Source of the DNA: Mustela lutreola
Taxonomy: Eukaryota > Chordata > Mammalia > Carnivora > Mustelidae
NCBI RefSeq assembly: GCF_030435805.1
Contig: NC_081295.1
Location: forward strand, 123,851,501 to 123,915,500
Length of the DNA: 64,000 bases
Direction of reading: 5' to 3'
A program made the position numbers and the translations under genes. Position 1 is the stretch's first letter. Each line of letters opens with the position of its first letter. Shown here one piece after another: positions 11,179 to 21,654 of the stretch. Below the pieces are notes generated by a model. That model was not told where the DNA came from and did no database searches. It saw nothing but the letters and a program-made list of their open reading frames with translations.

Positions 11179-11383
11179 TATTTTTTATTTTTTATTTTTT
11201 TTAAAGATTTTATTTATTTATTTGACAGATAGCACAAGTAGGCAGAGAGGCAGGCAGAGAGAGAGAGAGGAGGAGGAAGCAGGCTCCCAGCAGAGCAGAG
11301 AGCTAGATGTGGGACTCCAATCCCAGGATCCTGGGATCATGACCGGAGCTGAAGGCAGACCCTGAGCCACCCACGTGCTCCTA
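11179..11383 (-). mobile_element. CAN-SINE joined to the 5' end of the BNIP3L retrocopy
   Basis: T-rich tail at about 11179-11205, AAAGATTTTATTTATTTATT, a GA-rich middle, and a head ending GAGCCACCCACGTGCTCCT on the plus strand. Its tail touches the BNIP3L 5' UTR and its head touches the AGACCTATT duplication. Both elements lie on the minus strand. Confidence 0.88.
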
Positions 11384-11392
11384 AGACCTATT

Positions 11393-11518
11393 CTTTTAGA
11401 AATCAGATGTTTTCTTTATATTAAGCTTCCTCCATCTGCTGCCTGGCTGTGCCCCACAGAGGAGAAAATATGTATCTCCCAGCATGCCTTGCATTTTTCT
11501 TCATACCAAAAAACCAAT
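11393..11518 (+). repeat. Resumed left-arm duplicate after the retrocopy
   Basis: Matches right arm about 54840-54960 inverted (GCTGCCTGGCTGTGCCCCAC, CATGCCTTGCATTTTTCTTC) and 18310-18415 directly. No gene. Confidence 0.8.
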
Positions 11519-11712
11519 AGGGGCACCTGGGTGGCTCAGTGTAACTCACCTCTGCCTTTGGCTCAGGTGATGATCCAGGTTCTTGGGATTGAGCCCCGCA
11601 TCGGGCTCTCTGCTCAGCAGGGAGCCTGCTTCCCCTCCTCCCCCGCCCCCGCCACCTGCATCTCTGTCTACTTGTGATCTCTGTCTGTCAAATAAATAAA
11701 TAAAATATTTTT
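11519..11712 (+). mobile_element. CAN-SINE, plus strand
   Basis: Head GGGGCACCTGGGTGGCTCAG, GCTCAGGTGATGATCC, AGGGAGCCTGCTTCCCC, and tail AAATAAATAAATAAAAT. Confidence 0.95.
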
Positions 11713-11885
11713 TAAAATTTTATTTATTTGAGAGAGAGAAAGAGAGACCATGCACAAGCAGAGGGGAGGGCAGAGGGAAGGGAGAAACAAGCTCCCTACC
11801 AAACAGGGCTCAAGACGTGGGGCTTGATCCCATGACCCTGGATCTGAAGGCAGACACTTGTCTGACTGAGCCACCCAAGCACCCT
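11713..11885 (-). mobile_element. CAN-SINE, minus strand, tail-to-tail with the previous one
   Basis: T-rich tail next to the A tail of the preceding element, then ATTTTATTTATTTGAGAGAG, ending with GAGCCACCCAAGCACCCT. It cuts into the 3' side of the TWF1 pseudogene. Confidence 0.92.
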
Positions 11886-12770
11886 ATCTCAATCTTCCTA
11901 ATGACGTCCATTTGTAGTTGTCTTTCAACAGTTTCTGGCAGAGGGCTCTCACAGCTAGAATACAGTATCCGTTCTCTTTACTGCATGTGTATCCCGGCCT
12001 TTGAATAAATAAAAACTATGGACTTCAAACCGTCTCCTTCATGGGAATGTTTCCACAAGAAGAAATGGTAGCACACTGAATCCTTAGGAATCCTTGGCAA
12101 GTGTTTCTGTTCTGTCTTTGTTGTGTTGGCCAAAATTATAATTTCGTCTTTCATATCTATTTCCAATTGCACATAGTTGAACTGTTACTTAATGTGTCCA
12201 AAGTTTGAAAAGCTTCTCGAGAAATAGGAAATGTTACTCCTTATAGTGTTTGATGCTGCGTGTCTCCACCCATGTCAGTTTGTGCCTCATTAATTTTAAT
12301 CTGTCGTGATTCTTCCTCAGCTGCAGTCAATGGGGCAGGAGAAGATTGTGACAGAAGATTGTGTTTTTTATATCTGTGTAATGATGCATCTTCCTTTACT
12401 GTTCCAAACACTTCCTCTGTAATGTGGCCCCCTCCAAACCCCATTTTCAGAGTTGCACTTGTTCCTGCATACAACAAATTTTTATGATTACTAGAATGTT
12501 CTGGAGACCAGGCAGTGGATATCCAGTCACATCCCTGGGTATTCTGAGAATCTAACCAGAACACTATATAGCACGGCTGTCTGTCTCCAGGAGGGGTAAA
12601 TAAAGGAATCATAATCCTTACCCCAGGAATGGAAGACTGTCTACAGGATCCAATCACAAGTATCTCATTTTCAGTAGATACTATTAGAAGTCTGTACTTT
12701 CCATTTCTCCTCTGGCAAAGGTATCTTTAATATCTTCCACTTGCTTGGAGGCAGGTCTCATGGACGTGAC
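11886..12770 (-). pseudogene. TWF1: TWF1 (twinfilin-1) processed pseudogene, 3'-truncated
   Basis: Twinfilin-1 is an actin-monomer-binding and capping protein with two ADF-H domains. On the minus strand the copy starts near 12762 (ATGAGACCTGCCTCCAAGC, matching the MSHQTGIQAS region) and proceeds without introns through [40 protein letters not shown] and [20 protein letters not shown] to TQHQTL. A TAA stop follows where glutamine is expected. About 60 bases later a frameshift moves the match to [18 protein letters not shown] and [17 protein letters not shown], and the sequence ends at the twinfilin segment before the SINE at 11885. The last C-terminal part is missing. It is clearly dead: at least one stop, one frameshift and a truncation. 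Confidence 0.9.
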
Positions 12771-13124
12771 AGCCGCGGGCTCCCAGGTCTGGTGCCAAGT
12801 CTGTGCAGAGACATTCCAGCCTAAGTGGCAGGGGTGTCATCCAGGTGCCAGAAGCAGTAGACAGCAGTTCCTACCGAGGCTCAGGTGTCCTGTGTCAGAG
12901 GAGTCATGACATCTGTACCTTTAGCTTGAAACTTACCCAGTGTGTTGTACAGGGAGACGCTGCTTTGGGAAGTATCCCTGGTGTTCTCCTTTACATGTGA
13001 GTAAAACCTTTTCTTTCCCTATTCTTTGGCTTCATTGAATCTTTTGCCTTGAATCCATCAAGAGATGTGCCCAGTTTTCAGAAACACAGCTGCCAACCTG
13101 ACAACCTCACTTGGAATTTCCCTT
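12771..13124. other. Unassigned sequence
   Basis: No gene recognised. GGTGTTCTCCTTTACATGTG followed by AGTAAAACCTTTTCTTTCCC resembles the poly(A)/U5 end of an old LTR on the plus strand. I cannot define ends or a family. Confidence 0.3.
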
Positions 13125-13328
13125 TTTAAATTTAATTTAACTTTATTTATTTATTTGAGATCGAGAGAGCACAAGCAGGGGGAGTGCAGGCAGAAGGAGA
13201 GGGAGAAGCAGGTTCCCCGCGGAGCAGGGAGCCTGTGCAGGCTCGATCCAGGACCCTGGGACCATGATCCTGGGGTCATGACCTGAGCCAAAAGTTGACT
13301 ATTAACTGACTGAACCGCCCAGGCACCC
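13125..13328 (-). mobile_element. CAN-SINE, minus strand
   Basis: AACTTTATTTATTTATTTGA near the T-rich tail, the GGAGCAGGGAGCCTGTGCAG core, and an inverted head ACCGCCCAGGCACCCC. Confidence 0.93.
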
Positions 13329-15049
13329 CTCCAGCACAATGTGTAATAGAAGCCGTGAGTGAACATTATTTTCATGTTGCTGATCTTGGGAAAAAACAAC
13401 CAGTCTTTCACCATTAGGTAAGATGTTAGCCTAAGGGTTTTCATAAATGCCTTTCATCAGATTGAAAAAATTCCCTCTATTAGTAGTTGAGTTTTTAATC
13501 TTGAGAAGGTGTCCGATTTTGTCAAATGCTTCTTGTCTATCTGTTAAGATAAGCATGTTTTTCTCCTAGTATATTTCCAGATATTAATATATAATATATA
13601 CCATATATATGTTTTACTTTGATTGGTAAGGATTTTTAACCAATCTTGCATTCCCAAAATAAATTTCATTAGGTTTGTTTAACTCTATATGTTGCTAGAT
13701 TTGATTTGCTACATTTTGTTGAGATCTTTGTGTGTATGTGTGTGTACATTCATAAGAGATATTGGTCTGTAGTTTTCTTGTCTTGTGATAATCTTTGTAT
13801 GTTTTGGTGTCTGAATAATCTTAGCCTCATAGAATGACTTGGGTTCCCTCCTCTTTTTGGGGGCGGCAGGGTTCGTAAAGAATTGTTATTAATTCTTTCA
13901 GCATATGGTATAATTTGCAAGTGAAGCCATTTGGAACTGGGCTTTTATGTGGAATAGTTTTTGACAATTGACTCTATGTTCTACCTCATAGGTACATTCA
14001 GATGGTCTATTTCTTCTTCAGTCAGCTTTAGTCATTTGTGTCTTTCTGTGTTTTTGTCTATTTTATAGAGGCAAGTTAATATTTTAGCATATAATTGTGC
14101 ATCATAATCTCCTAATTCTCTTGATTTCTGTGTGGTCAGTACTAATATCACCTCTTTCATTGCTGATCCCAGCAATGTGGGTCATTTCTCTTTCCCTCTC
14201 TCTTTTTTAGTGAGTCTAGTTAAAGATTTGTCAGTTTGGTTGATCTTTCAGAGGATCACATTTGATTCAGTTAGTTTCCTATACTGTTATTTTATTCTCT
14301 TTTCTCTATTTCATTAACTTCTGCTCTCATCTTTATTTTTTTCTTTCCCTTTGCCTCCTTTTGCTTTCGTTTGCTCCTCTTCCTCTTTTGACTTAATGTG
14401 GAAGTTCAGGTAATCGAGTGGAGATGTTTCTTTTTCATACAGGCAGTTCCAACTATATATTTCTTCAGCACTGCTTTAGTCGGACCCCCTCGGGGTTGGT
14501 ATGCTCTGTCTTCATTTCTATTAATCTCTAAGTATTTTCTGATTTCCATTTTGACATCTTTGACCCTTGATTATGTAAAAGTGTGTTAATTCTGCATATT
14601 GTGAGTTTCCCAAATTCATTCCAGTTATTTCTTTCTGGTGTCATGCCACTGTGTTATTTGCATTATTTTTACCCCTTTAAATTCAATGAGTTTTTTATGG
14701 CCTAGCATAGGGCTTATCTTCTAGAAAGCTCCATGTGCATTTGAAATGAATGTATATTCTGTTCATGGCTGGAATGTTCTATATATGTCAGACTTACACT
14801 GTTGTTTTATAGTATGGCTCAAGTCTTCTTTATCTTCATTGATCTCTGCATAGTTGTCCTATCCATTATTGAAAGTGATATATTGAGTTTAACTATTATT
14901 GTCATACTGTCTGTTTCTCAGTTTCTGTCAGTTTTGCTACAAGAAGTTAGGTGTTGAATTATTAGGTGATATATGTTTAGAGTTTTTTCATCTTTCTGAT
15001 TAATTGACCATTTTATCATTACAAAATGGTCCTGTTTATCTTACTAGCA

Positions 15050-15241
15050 TTTTTATTTTTAATTTTATTTTTAAAGATTTTATTTATTTGTTAGAGACAC
15101 AGTGAGACAGGGAACACAAGCAGGGGGAGGGAGAGGGGGAGAAGCAGGCTTCCCACTGAGCAGGAAGCCCAATGTGAGGCTCAGTGGACCATGACCTGAG
15201 CCAAAGGCAGACTCTTAACAACTGAGTCACCCAGGTGCCCC
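15050..15241 (-). mobile_element. CAN-SINE, minus strand, inside ancient L1
   Basis: T-rich tail, TTAAAGATTTTATTTATTTG, GAGAAGCAGGCTTCCCACTG, and head ending GTCACCCAGGTGCCCCC. Confidence 0.93.
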
Positions 15242-15521
15242 CTTACTATAATGAGTGTATTCACACCAGCTTTCCTATGGTTGTTTGCCTGAGGTAACTT
15301 TTTCCATCCCTTTGAGTTTAATCTGTTTGTAACTGAGATCAAGTGCATCTACTGTAGACTGCATAGGGGGACCCTGTTTTGTGTTCAGTCTAATAATCTG
15401 CACTTTGACTGACTTATTTAAGCCATTCACTTGCAATGTTAATATTGACACTGTTGATTTATGTCACCGTCTTACTTTTTTGCTTTTAGTTTTCCATGAC
15501 TCACTCATTTTTCTCTCTCTC

Positions 15522-15718
15522 TTTTTAAAAAGATTTTATTTCTTTAAGGGAGAGGAGAGAGAGAGAGCACAGAAGCAGGGGAGTGGCAGAGGGATGGGGG
15601 AATAGAAACAAGGCTTTCCACTGAACAGGGAGCCAGCAGCTGGGCTTGACCCAGGACCCTGGGGTCATGACCTGAGCAGAAGGCTGACATTTATCAGCTG
15701 AGCCACCCAGGTGTCCCT
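15522..15718 (-). mobile_element. CAN-SINE, minus strand, inside ancient L1
   Basis: TTTTTAAAAAGATTTTATTT tail, CAGGACCCTGGGGTCATGAC core, GAGCCACCCAGGTGTCCC head. Confidence 0.93.
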
Positions 15719-16080
15719 CCACTCATTCTTCTTTTGCTGACAACTTCTTATTCAGTGAATAAACTGTAATATTTTCATTTTTTAATCATTAATCATTTTA
15801 TTTTGTAGTTATTTTCTTAAGACGTGCTTTTGCTTTTGCCATGTTTTCTACATATTAAATTTTGTGATTTTTTTCTTTATATCATACCCATAATATATAT
15901 TCAAATAATGTATGTTTATATATTTTTATCATATCCTGGTCCTCTTATATTACATCTTATAGTTCCAATATTTCATGAACTTTTTGCTACTCAATTATTC
16001 TAAAGTTACTTAGTCACAGTTTTTTTTTTTATTTTAACTTTAATTTCTTTCTATGAGTTGCTTTTTTTTTTTCCTCTGTG

Positions 16081-16683
16081 CAATTTTCTGTGTAAGTTTT
16101 TTGACACGTAAGTTAAATAGAGATTTCTCTAGAGAAATTTGTTTCTTAAAATTTTGGGGCATCACCAATTCAGGACAATTATGAATTAAGCTGATGACAT
16201 GAAGTTATTTTGTCCCAACGGCCAATTGGAAAGCAAATTTGGACTACAAATCACTGATGGGTTCGTCTGTGTCTGCAAATTTTTGAAATAGTTGTTTGCT
16301 CACTTTTTCCTGACTCAAAGGCAAATTTCCTCAGAATGCTCTTGGACTTGAAAATAGAACAGATTTGATTGTGTCACCCTGTTCTGAGGATGTGAATCTT
16401 AGGTTGCCAGATTTTTCAGGGAGAGGATTTTTTTCTGCTGCTCACATGGAGCAGCTCTGGGCGTTGTCTCCTCTCTATGAAGCTCCTGAGCTTGAGAAGC
16501 CAAGCTAAGATTTTCTAGATTTGAAAAATACTCCACAGATCAGAACAACTATTCTCTGGGGCTTATAGCCCATATTTAAATTTTGGGCTAATTGATATTT
16601 CTCTTGATTGTTCTATTGTGATTTTGGATGATTTTATGTTTTTTCTATCATTTCCATTTTTGGGAAAACGGGCAGCTTTATTT
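16081..16683. other. Unassigned left-arm insertion sequence
   Basis: No gene, SINE or L1 motif is recognised. It has no counterpart in the right arm. Confidence 0.35.
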
Positions 16684-16795
16684 CTTAAAAAATTTTTTTA
16701 TTTAAATTCAATTAGCCAACAGAGTACATCATTAGTTTCATATGTAGAGTTCAATAGTTAATCAGTTGCATATAACACCAGTTCTCGTCACCTCA
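16684..16795 (-). mobile_element. L1 3' end fragment, minus strand
   Basis: TTTATTTAAATTCAATTAGC, AGAGTACATCATTAGTTTCA and AATCAGTTGCATATAACACC match the antisense carnivore L1 3' end also seen at 4020-4120 and 35895-35990. Confidence 0.8.
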
Positions 16796-16800
16796 CATGG

Positions 16801-16987
16801 AGCAGCTGCCTTTGGCTCAGGTCATGATCCCAGCATCCTGGGATCAAGTCCCACATCGGGCTCCTTGCTCGGCAGGGAACCTGCTTCTCCCTCTGCCTCT
16901 GCCTGCCATTCTGTCTGCCTGTGCTCACTCTCTCTTCCTCTCTCCCTCTGACAAATAAATAAAATCTTTAAATAAAAAAAAAAAAAA
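16801..16987 (+). mobile_element. CAN-SINE, plus strand, 5'-truncated
   Basis: Lacks the first head bases and begins AGCAGCTGCCTTTGGCTCAG. It continues to GGCAGGGAACCTGCTTCTCC and an AAATAAATAAAATC tail with a long A run. Confidence 0.92.
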
Positions 16988-17700
16988 AGGAAGTTGAAAG
17001 TGAGTATAAGTCAGAAATTTCTAACTTCTCCTGTCTGAGACTGGTTATTTCCAAACAAAAATGAGGATGAATATCACGTCATTGGATCTGCTGAGACACT
17101 GTGATCATTAACTGTTCATGGACCAGAGATGAAATAGTCAGTGTCTACACGGGAATGGTTTTCAGACTTTTGTGGAGGTCACATAAACCTGATGAAATTA
17201 TGGATACTCTCCCCAGAAATATGTATATATAGAAAGAAACATCAAATGCCAGTGTGTATACGAGGATCATCTGAAGTGACATAGATCTGAGTTTTTAATC
17301 CCAGGAAGAGACAAAGGATGAAGATGACATGTTGAGCAATCACTTCATGACCCAACAATGCTACTCCACTCATCTGTGAGTAGGGACTGGAATGGACAAA
17401 CCTGGGCCCATAACAACCATCAATAAGTTGAAAGATGAGTTTATTTATGAGTCACTCCTCATCCAAGCAGACTTGAGTGCCTGCAGTGTCCAGATCAAGT
17501 CCTAGTCTCAGATCATGGCTCCAAATGTGGAAATTTGTCATTCTTTTCCATTCCTGGCTCCCAATGTCTATTCCCAAAACTGGTACCTCTCTTGCCATGT
17601 GCAGGAATGCCAGACATCAATAATCTTATTGGGGGCACAGACACCTCCATCCACAGAGAGGAGAACCTATATTTCCAAACAGTCCAGCACTTGGACATGA
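16988..17700. other. Unassigned sequence
   Basis: No gene recognised. Small fragments such as CTTGCCATGTGCAGGAATG recall class I alpha-3 text but are too short to call. Confidence 0.3.
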
Positions 17701-18409
17701 CATGAAACTTCAACAGTCACATGCCAGACTCTGACTCCAGACATGTGACAGGCACACTGGGCCAGTATCCATGCATTAGGCACAGGGGGTTTGAGGAGTG
17801 TCACAGTCATATCATGCAGCATAGCAGTCCCAGCCGCAGGGTCCTGTGGCCTCTGTCAGGAGAGTCAGTGGTGTCCATACCCAGTAGCAGGAGCTGGTTG
17901 TCTATGGGTCTCCATCCAGGGTCCAGTGTGGATTCAGCTTCTGGCTGTGTAGTCTTAAGCCTGTATTGTGGCTTTCCTGGAAATAAAAAAGGTCCCATAT
18001 ATTCTCTCTCTTCCCTAAGTCTCTCTGTAACTGTATGTTTGTATCACAAGGAGTCAGAAACCCACATGGGGAAGAGTTTCCAAGAGCAAGATTTCAGACA
18101 TCTTTTACCAACCTTATAAAGATATGATTGACATACACCATTGTGTGAGTTTAGGGTACAACCTGCTGATCGATACATTTCTGTACTGCACAGTGATTAC
18201 AACCATAACATTAGCTAACACGTGCATCATGTCACGTAGTTACCATTTCCTTTTGTGTGATGCAGACATTTAAGATCTACGCTCTCGGTAACTCAGACCT
18301 TTTATGTTGAGATGAAAATTTCCTCAGTCTGCAACCTGGCTGTGCCCTACAGGAAAGAAAAAAATGCAGCTCCCAGCATGTCTTGCACTTTTCTTCCTAC
18401 AAAAAGACA
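17701..18409 (+). repeat. Duplicated non-coding block B (direct copy of block A)
   Basis: Direct, diverged copy of about 9010-9835 plus 11390-11518: CATGCCAGACTCTGACTCCA, CATGTCACGTAGTTACCATT and CCAGCATGTCTTGCACTTTT keep the same order. In the right arm only one such block exists. Confidence 0.7.
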
Positions 18410-18604
18410 TCTGAAGATTTTATTTATTTATTTGAGACAGAAAGAGAGAGAGAGCATGCACAAGAGAGGCAGGGAGGGGTTGAGGGAGAGAGAAGACGTT
18501 TCAAGCAGACTCTGTACTGGGTGCAGCGCCAAATGTGGGCCAGTTCTCATGACCCCGAGGTCATGACCTGAGCTGAAACCAAGAGTGGGACACCCAGACG
18601 TCCA
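18410..18604 (-). mobile_element. CAN-SINE, minus strand
   Basis: GAAGATTTTATTTATTTATT tail, GA-rich stretch, CCCGAGGTCATGACCTGAGC, and a degraded head GGACACCCAGACGTCC. Confidence 0.88.
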
Positions 18605-21200
18605 CAAAGAAACAAAATCCCTTCCCACAACGAGGGCTCTCATCAATGACTTCAGTGCTTCTCTATGTGGTGGAGTCACAGGATTGCCTGTGGCTTTGTT
18701 ACCAAATACTCAGGACTCTCGCCAGCCCCCCTCAGCTTAGAATGTTGGATGTGGGTCCAGGTATCACTGGCATGATAAGCCCTACTGGAGAGGCTGATGC
18801 AGGGCCATGTGGAGATTCTGCTTCCTGTGCTCACTACTCCATGTGGGATCTGAAAACCAGCAGCAGCAGCACTGACCTTGCTATCAACCCAGCATCTTGT
18901 GCTCTACCCCAAACTGTCTAGATTTTCGCAGTCCAGGAAATTCCTGTGCCCACTGAAGGCTAGGTCTCCCTGGTCTCTGTGCCTTCTAGACACAGAACCA
19001 GACTGTGCAGTGCACTCTGGGTGTGCGCTCTGATCAGCCTGCTTAGCCCGGAGGAGTCCAGGGTTTGGTCCTGTTTCTTTCTCTTCTATGGCCCTCAACC
19101 CTTTGGTGACCTCATCTCTGCTGAAGACTCTAAACATCATGTATATGCTGTCACCTCCCAAGTCCATTTCTCCAATCGGGATATTTCTCCTGCCCTGCAC
19201 TCTGTATCCAACTGCCAACCTCAGTGCATTTCTACTGGACATCTCAGATTCCACATGCCCAAACTGGTTTCTGTGATGCTGCTTCCCCCAATGTCCTGCT
19301 TCAAGATTCTTCCCCATATCTAAGGAAGGCGCTCCACATTTCTACTTGGCAGTCTAAAATACTGGATGCCCTCCTTGATTCCTCCTACTCACCACCCAGA
19401 TTTGGTGGTTGGGAAATGCCACAAAGTCCATCTGTAAATATCCAGCACCCGACCATTTCCTGTATCTTCCCTTCTCAAACCCCAGATGTACATCCCACAT
19501 CACCTTCCTGGCTCACAGCACTGGTTTCCTACATTGTCCCCACTGGTCACTCACGCTGTACCTCTTGATTCTCACAGCAGCAATCAGGTGCTGCTTAGAA
19601 AGTCAATCCCATTGATATGTTCATTCTGGTAACTCCACTCCTCACTCAGAGAAAACTCAAAAGCCTTCTAATATCCTCAGACTTTCATGATGAGGTCACC
19701 TTCTGGGTAAACTGGCTCCCCTGATCCCTGGAGTAAAAAAAGCCATCGTCCCCATCCCTGCACAGGTGCTAACTGGGTCTTCTTCCTCACAGCACCTGCC
19801 AACTTCCAACCTAAACAGTTCCCTTATTACTGCACTTACATAATACACAGTTCACCTCCAAATGACACTGGTTGCATGGTGTATGTGCACCTATGTGCGG
19901 ACTTTTTTTACAGTAGGTACTATCCATGCATTTCCTCTTCTTTGTGATTTCTAATTTTTGCAGCATTCATTGTTAGAAGACTGTTTCCTACATGTAACAT
20001 AAACATGTGTTAAGTGACTCTTCATATTATCAATGAGGCTTCCAGCAACAGTAGGCTATTAGTTATGCTGAGGGAGTCAAAAGCTATATTTGCATTCCTG
20101 ACTTCATGGGGAGGGGTCACTGCCCCAGTCCCCACGTTGTTCGACGGTCATGTGCAATCTGCCCCTTACACTAAAACATACCCTCCATAAGACCAGCACA
20201 TTTTCTTTCTTCTTAGTCTCACTCAGGTGCGCAGATGTAAACATAGCATGTCCTGTATGTGGCACACAATTATCAGTTGAATGAATGAGCAGCTAGAGGA
20301 GTCCTTCTTCTAGATAAGTCTCAGGCATAGCTGTTCTGAGGCAGCTCCTGCCCCACGTGCACCCACCTCACCATCAGTGCTCTCTCTCCCCCCTCACAGG
20401 GCTGCCCTCCCTTCCCTCTCTCTGCTCAGCCCCTCCCCCCACACCATCTCTCCTGCACAGCACAGCACACAGAGTTCTCTTTCCAGAAACACTGTACTCG
20501 GGCTTTATGGATCTTTTTCTCCAACCACAAAGAGATCTACATTAGACTCTGCTTTATAAATCCATGAATTTGGATCCACGCCAGCACTAGGATCATTGAA
20601 CTAAAGGTAGGGGAGAGAGGGCAGAGCAGCTGAAGAGAGAGACTAACTGATGTTTATTAAGGCTGAGAAACTTTCAGATTCCTCCTCTATCTCCAGAATC
20701 CTGAGAATAATCTAGAAAACAGGTATAGATTGTGGGGAAGAGATGGATGAATCTGAAAGTTCATCTTTCCATACTACAGAGACTCCTGTGCGCCAGGGAC
20801 AACCTAGGCCTGTGGGAACACAGCCCAAAGGACACCTGCTGCTATAACTGACAGGGTCAAGCAGGGAGAATGGGACAAGAACTGGTACACAACAGCAAGA
20901 ACTGGCCTGATGCTCAAGAGAAACAATGAAAAAAGTCCACCCCGGAATGGAGGCTATGACCCAACCCAGGACTGAGGTGAGGCTGACCCAGTCACAGGAA
21001 GCTCTTGCTGCACAGGTTCCCAGTGACAGGTGATATCCAAGTCCCTATGATCACAGCTCCTAGTGATACAAGTTTCGACACAGGGGCAAAAAACACAGAA
21101 CAGAGAGATGACCAAGCTGAGGAGTGAGCACGTCACCCCCATGATGCATTGAGCTCACACTGGGCACAGGACCCATCCCCACTGGTCTCCTCACAGCCTT
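18605..21200 (+). repeat. Class I 3'-flanking block of the left arm
   Basis: About 18640-19430 matches the reverse complement of about 53630-54820 with SINEs removed (for example GGCATGATAAGCCCTACTGG and CATCTTGTGCTCTACCCC). About 20990-21200 matches about 51700-51890 inverted (AAGAGCTTCCTGTG and TGTGCCCAG). No gene is recognised: several reading frames of 60-137 codons are shared with the other arm but contain no domain I know. An L2-like piece lies near 20230-20295. Confidence 0.6.
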
Positions 21201-21267
21201 CTGACCCCACCTGCAACAGACTTAGCACAGTAAATGCATGGATTCTAGAAGGTTCTCAGCGCTTCCA

Positions 21268-21273
21268 TTTATT
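21268..21273 (-). promoter_or_regulatory. Polyadenylation signal of the class I gene
   Basis: AATAAA on the minus strand, about 385 bases after the stop codon, followed by AAGCGCTGAGAACCTTC, which is also kept in the collapsed right-arm copy at about 51610. Another AATAAA lies some 30 bases upstream in the transcript. Confidence 0.7.
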
Positions 21274-21654
21274 TGCTGTCTCAATTTTACAAATCTCCTC
21301 TTTTATTACCTAATCAATCCCATATGGAAGAATTAGGAAACACAACTCATGTCTGGATTCTTATTTTCAATACAGAAATAAGTCATTTGTACTCAGCCCA
21401 GCATGAAATAAAGACAGAGATGGAGATGGTCCAGCCCTGCCTCTTTTGGAACAGGAAAGCACATCAGAAAGGAGAATAAAATCAGAATAGGGAGGGGTCT
21501 GGTGGGCAAATCTCCTCATGTCCTCATATATGCTCAAAGGAACTCAGACACATTCTGACATATTCTGCACAAACAGAAGTCAGGGGTTGCTGATGTCACC
21601 AAGTGGGGGTGTGAAGAAATCTTCCATCTCTTAGCTCCCACAAGGCAACTGGTC

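Larger units (their letters stand above)
13335..16080 (-). mobile_element. Ancient L1 body, minus strand, with SINE insertions
   Basis: The long antisense L1 signature is recognisable: reverse-transcriptase-region text such as TCAGATTGAAAAAATTCCCT, TGGTCTGTAGTTTTCTTGTC, TTTGGAACTGGGCTTTTATG and CACTTGCAATGTTAATATTG. It is heavily mutated with no long frame, so it is an old mammalian L1 family. SINEs interrupt it at 15050-15241 and 15522-15718. I cannot give its exact subfamily. Confidence 0.8.

Noticed and set aside
17515-17700. Possible class I alpha-3 fragment (CTTGCCATGTGCAGGAATG)
   Set aside because: Only a few residues resemble class I; too short to support.
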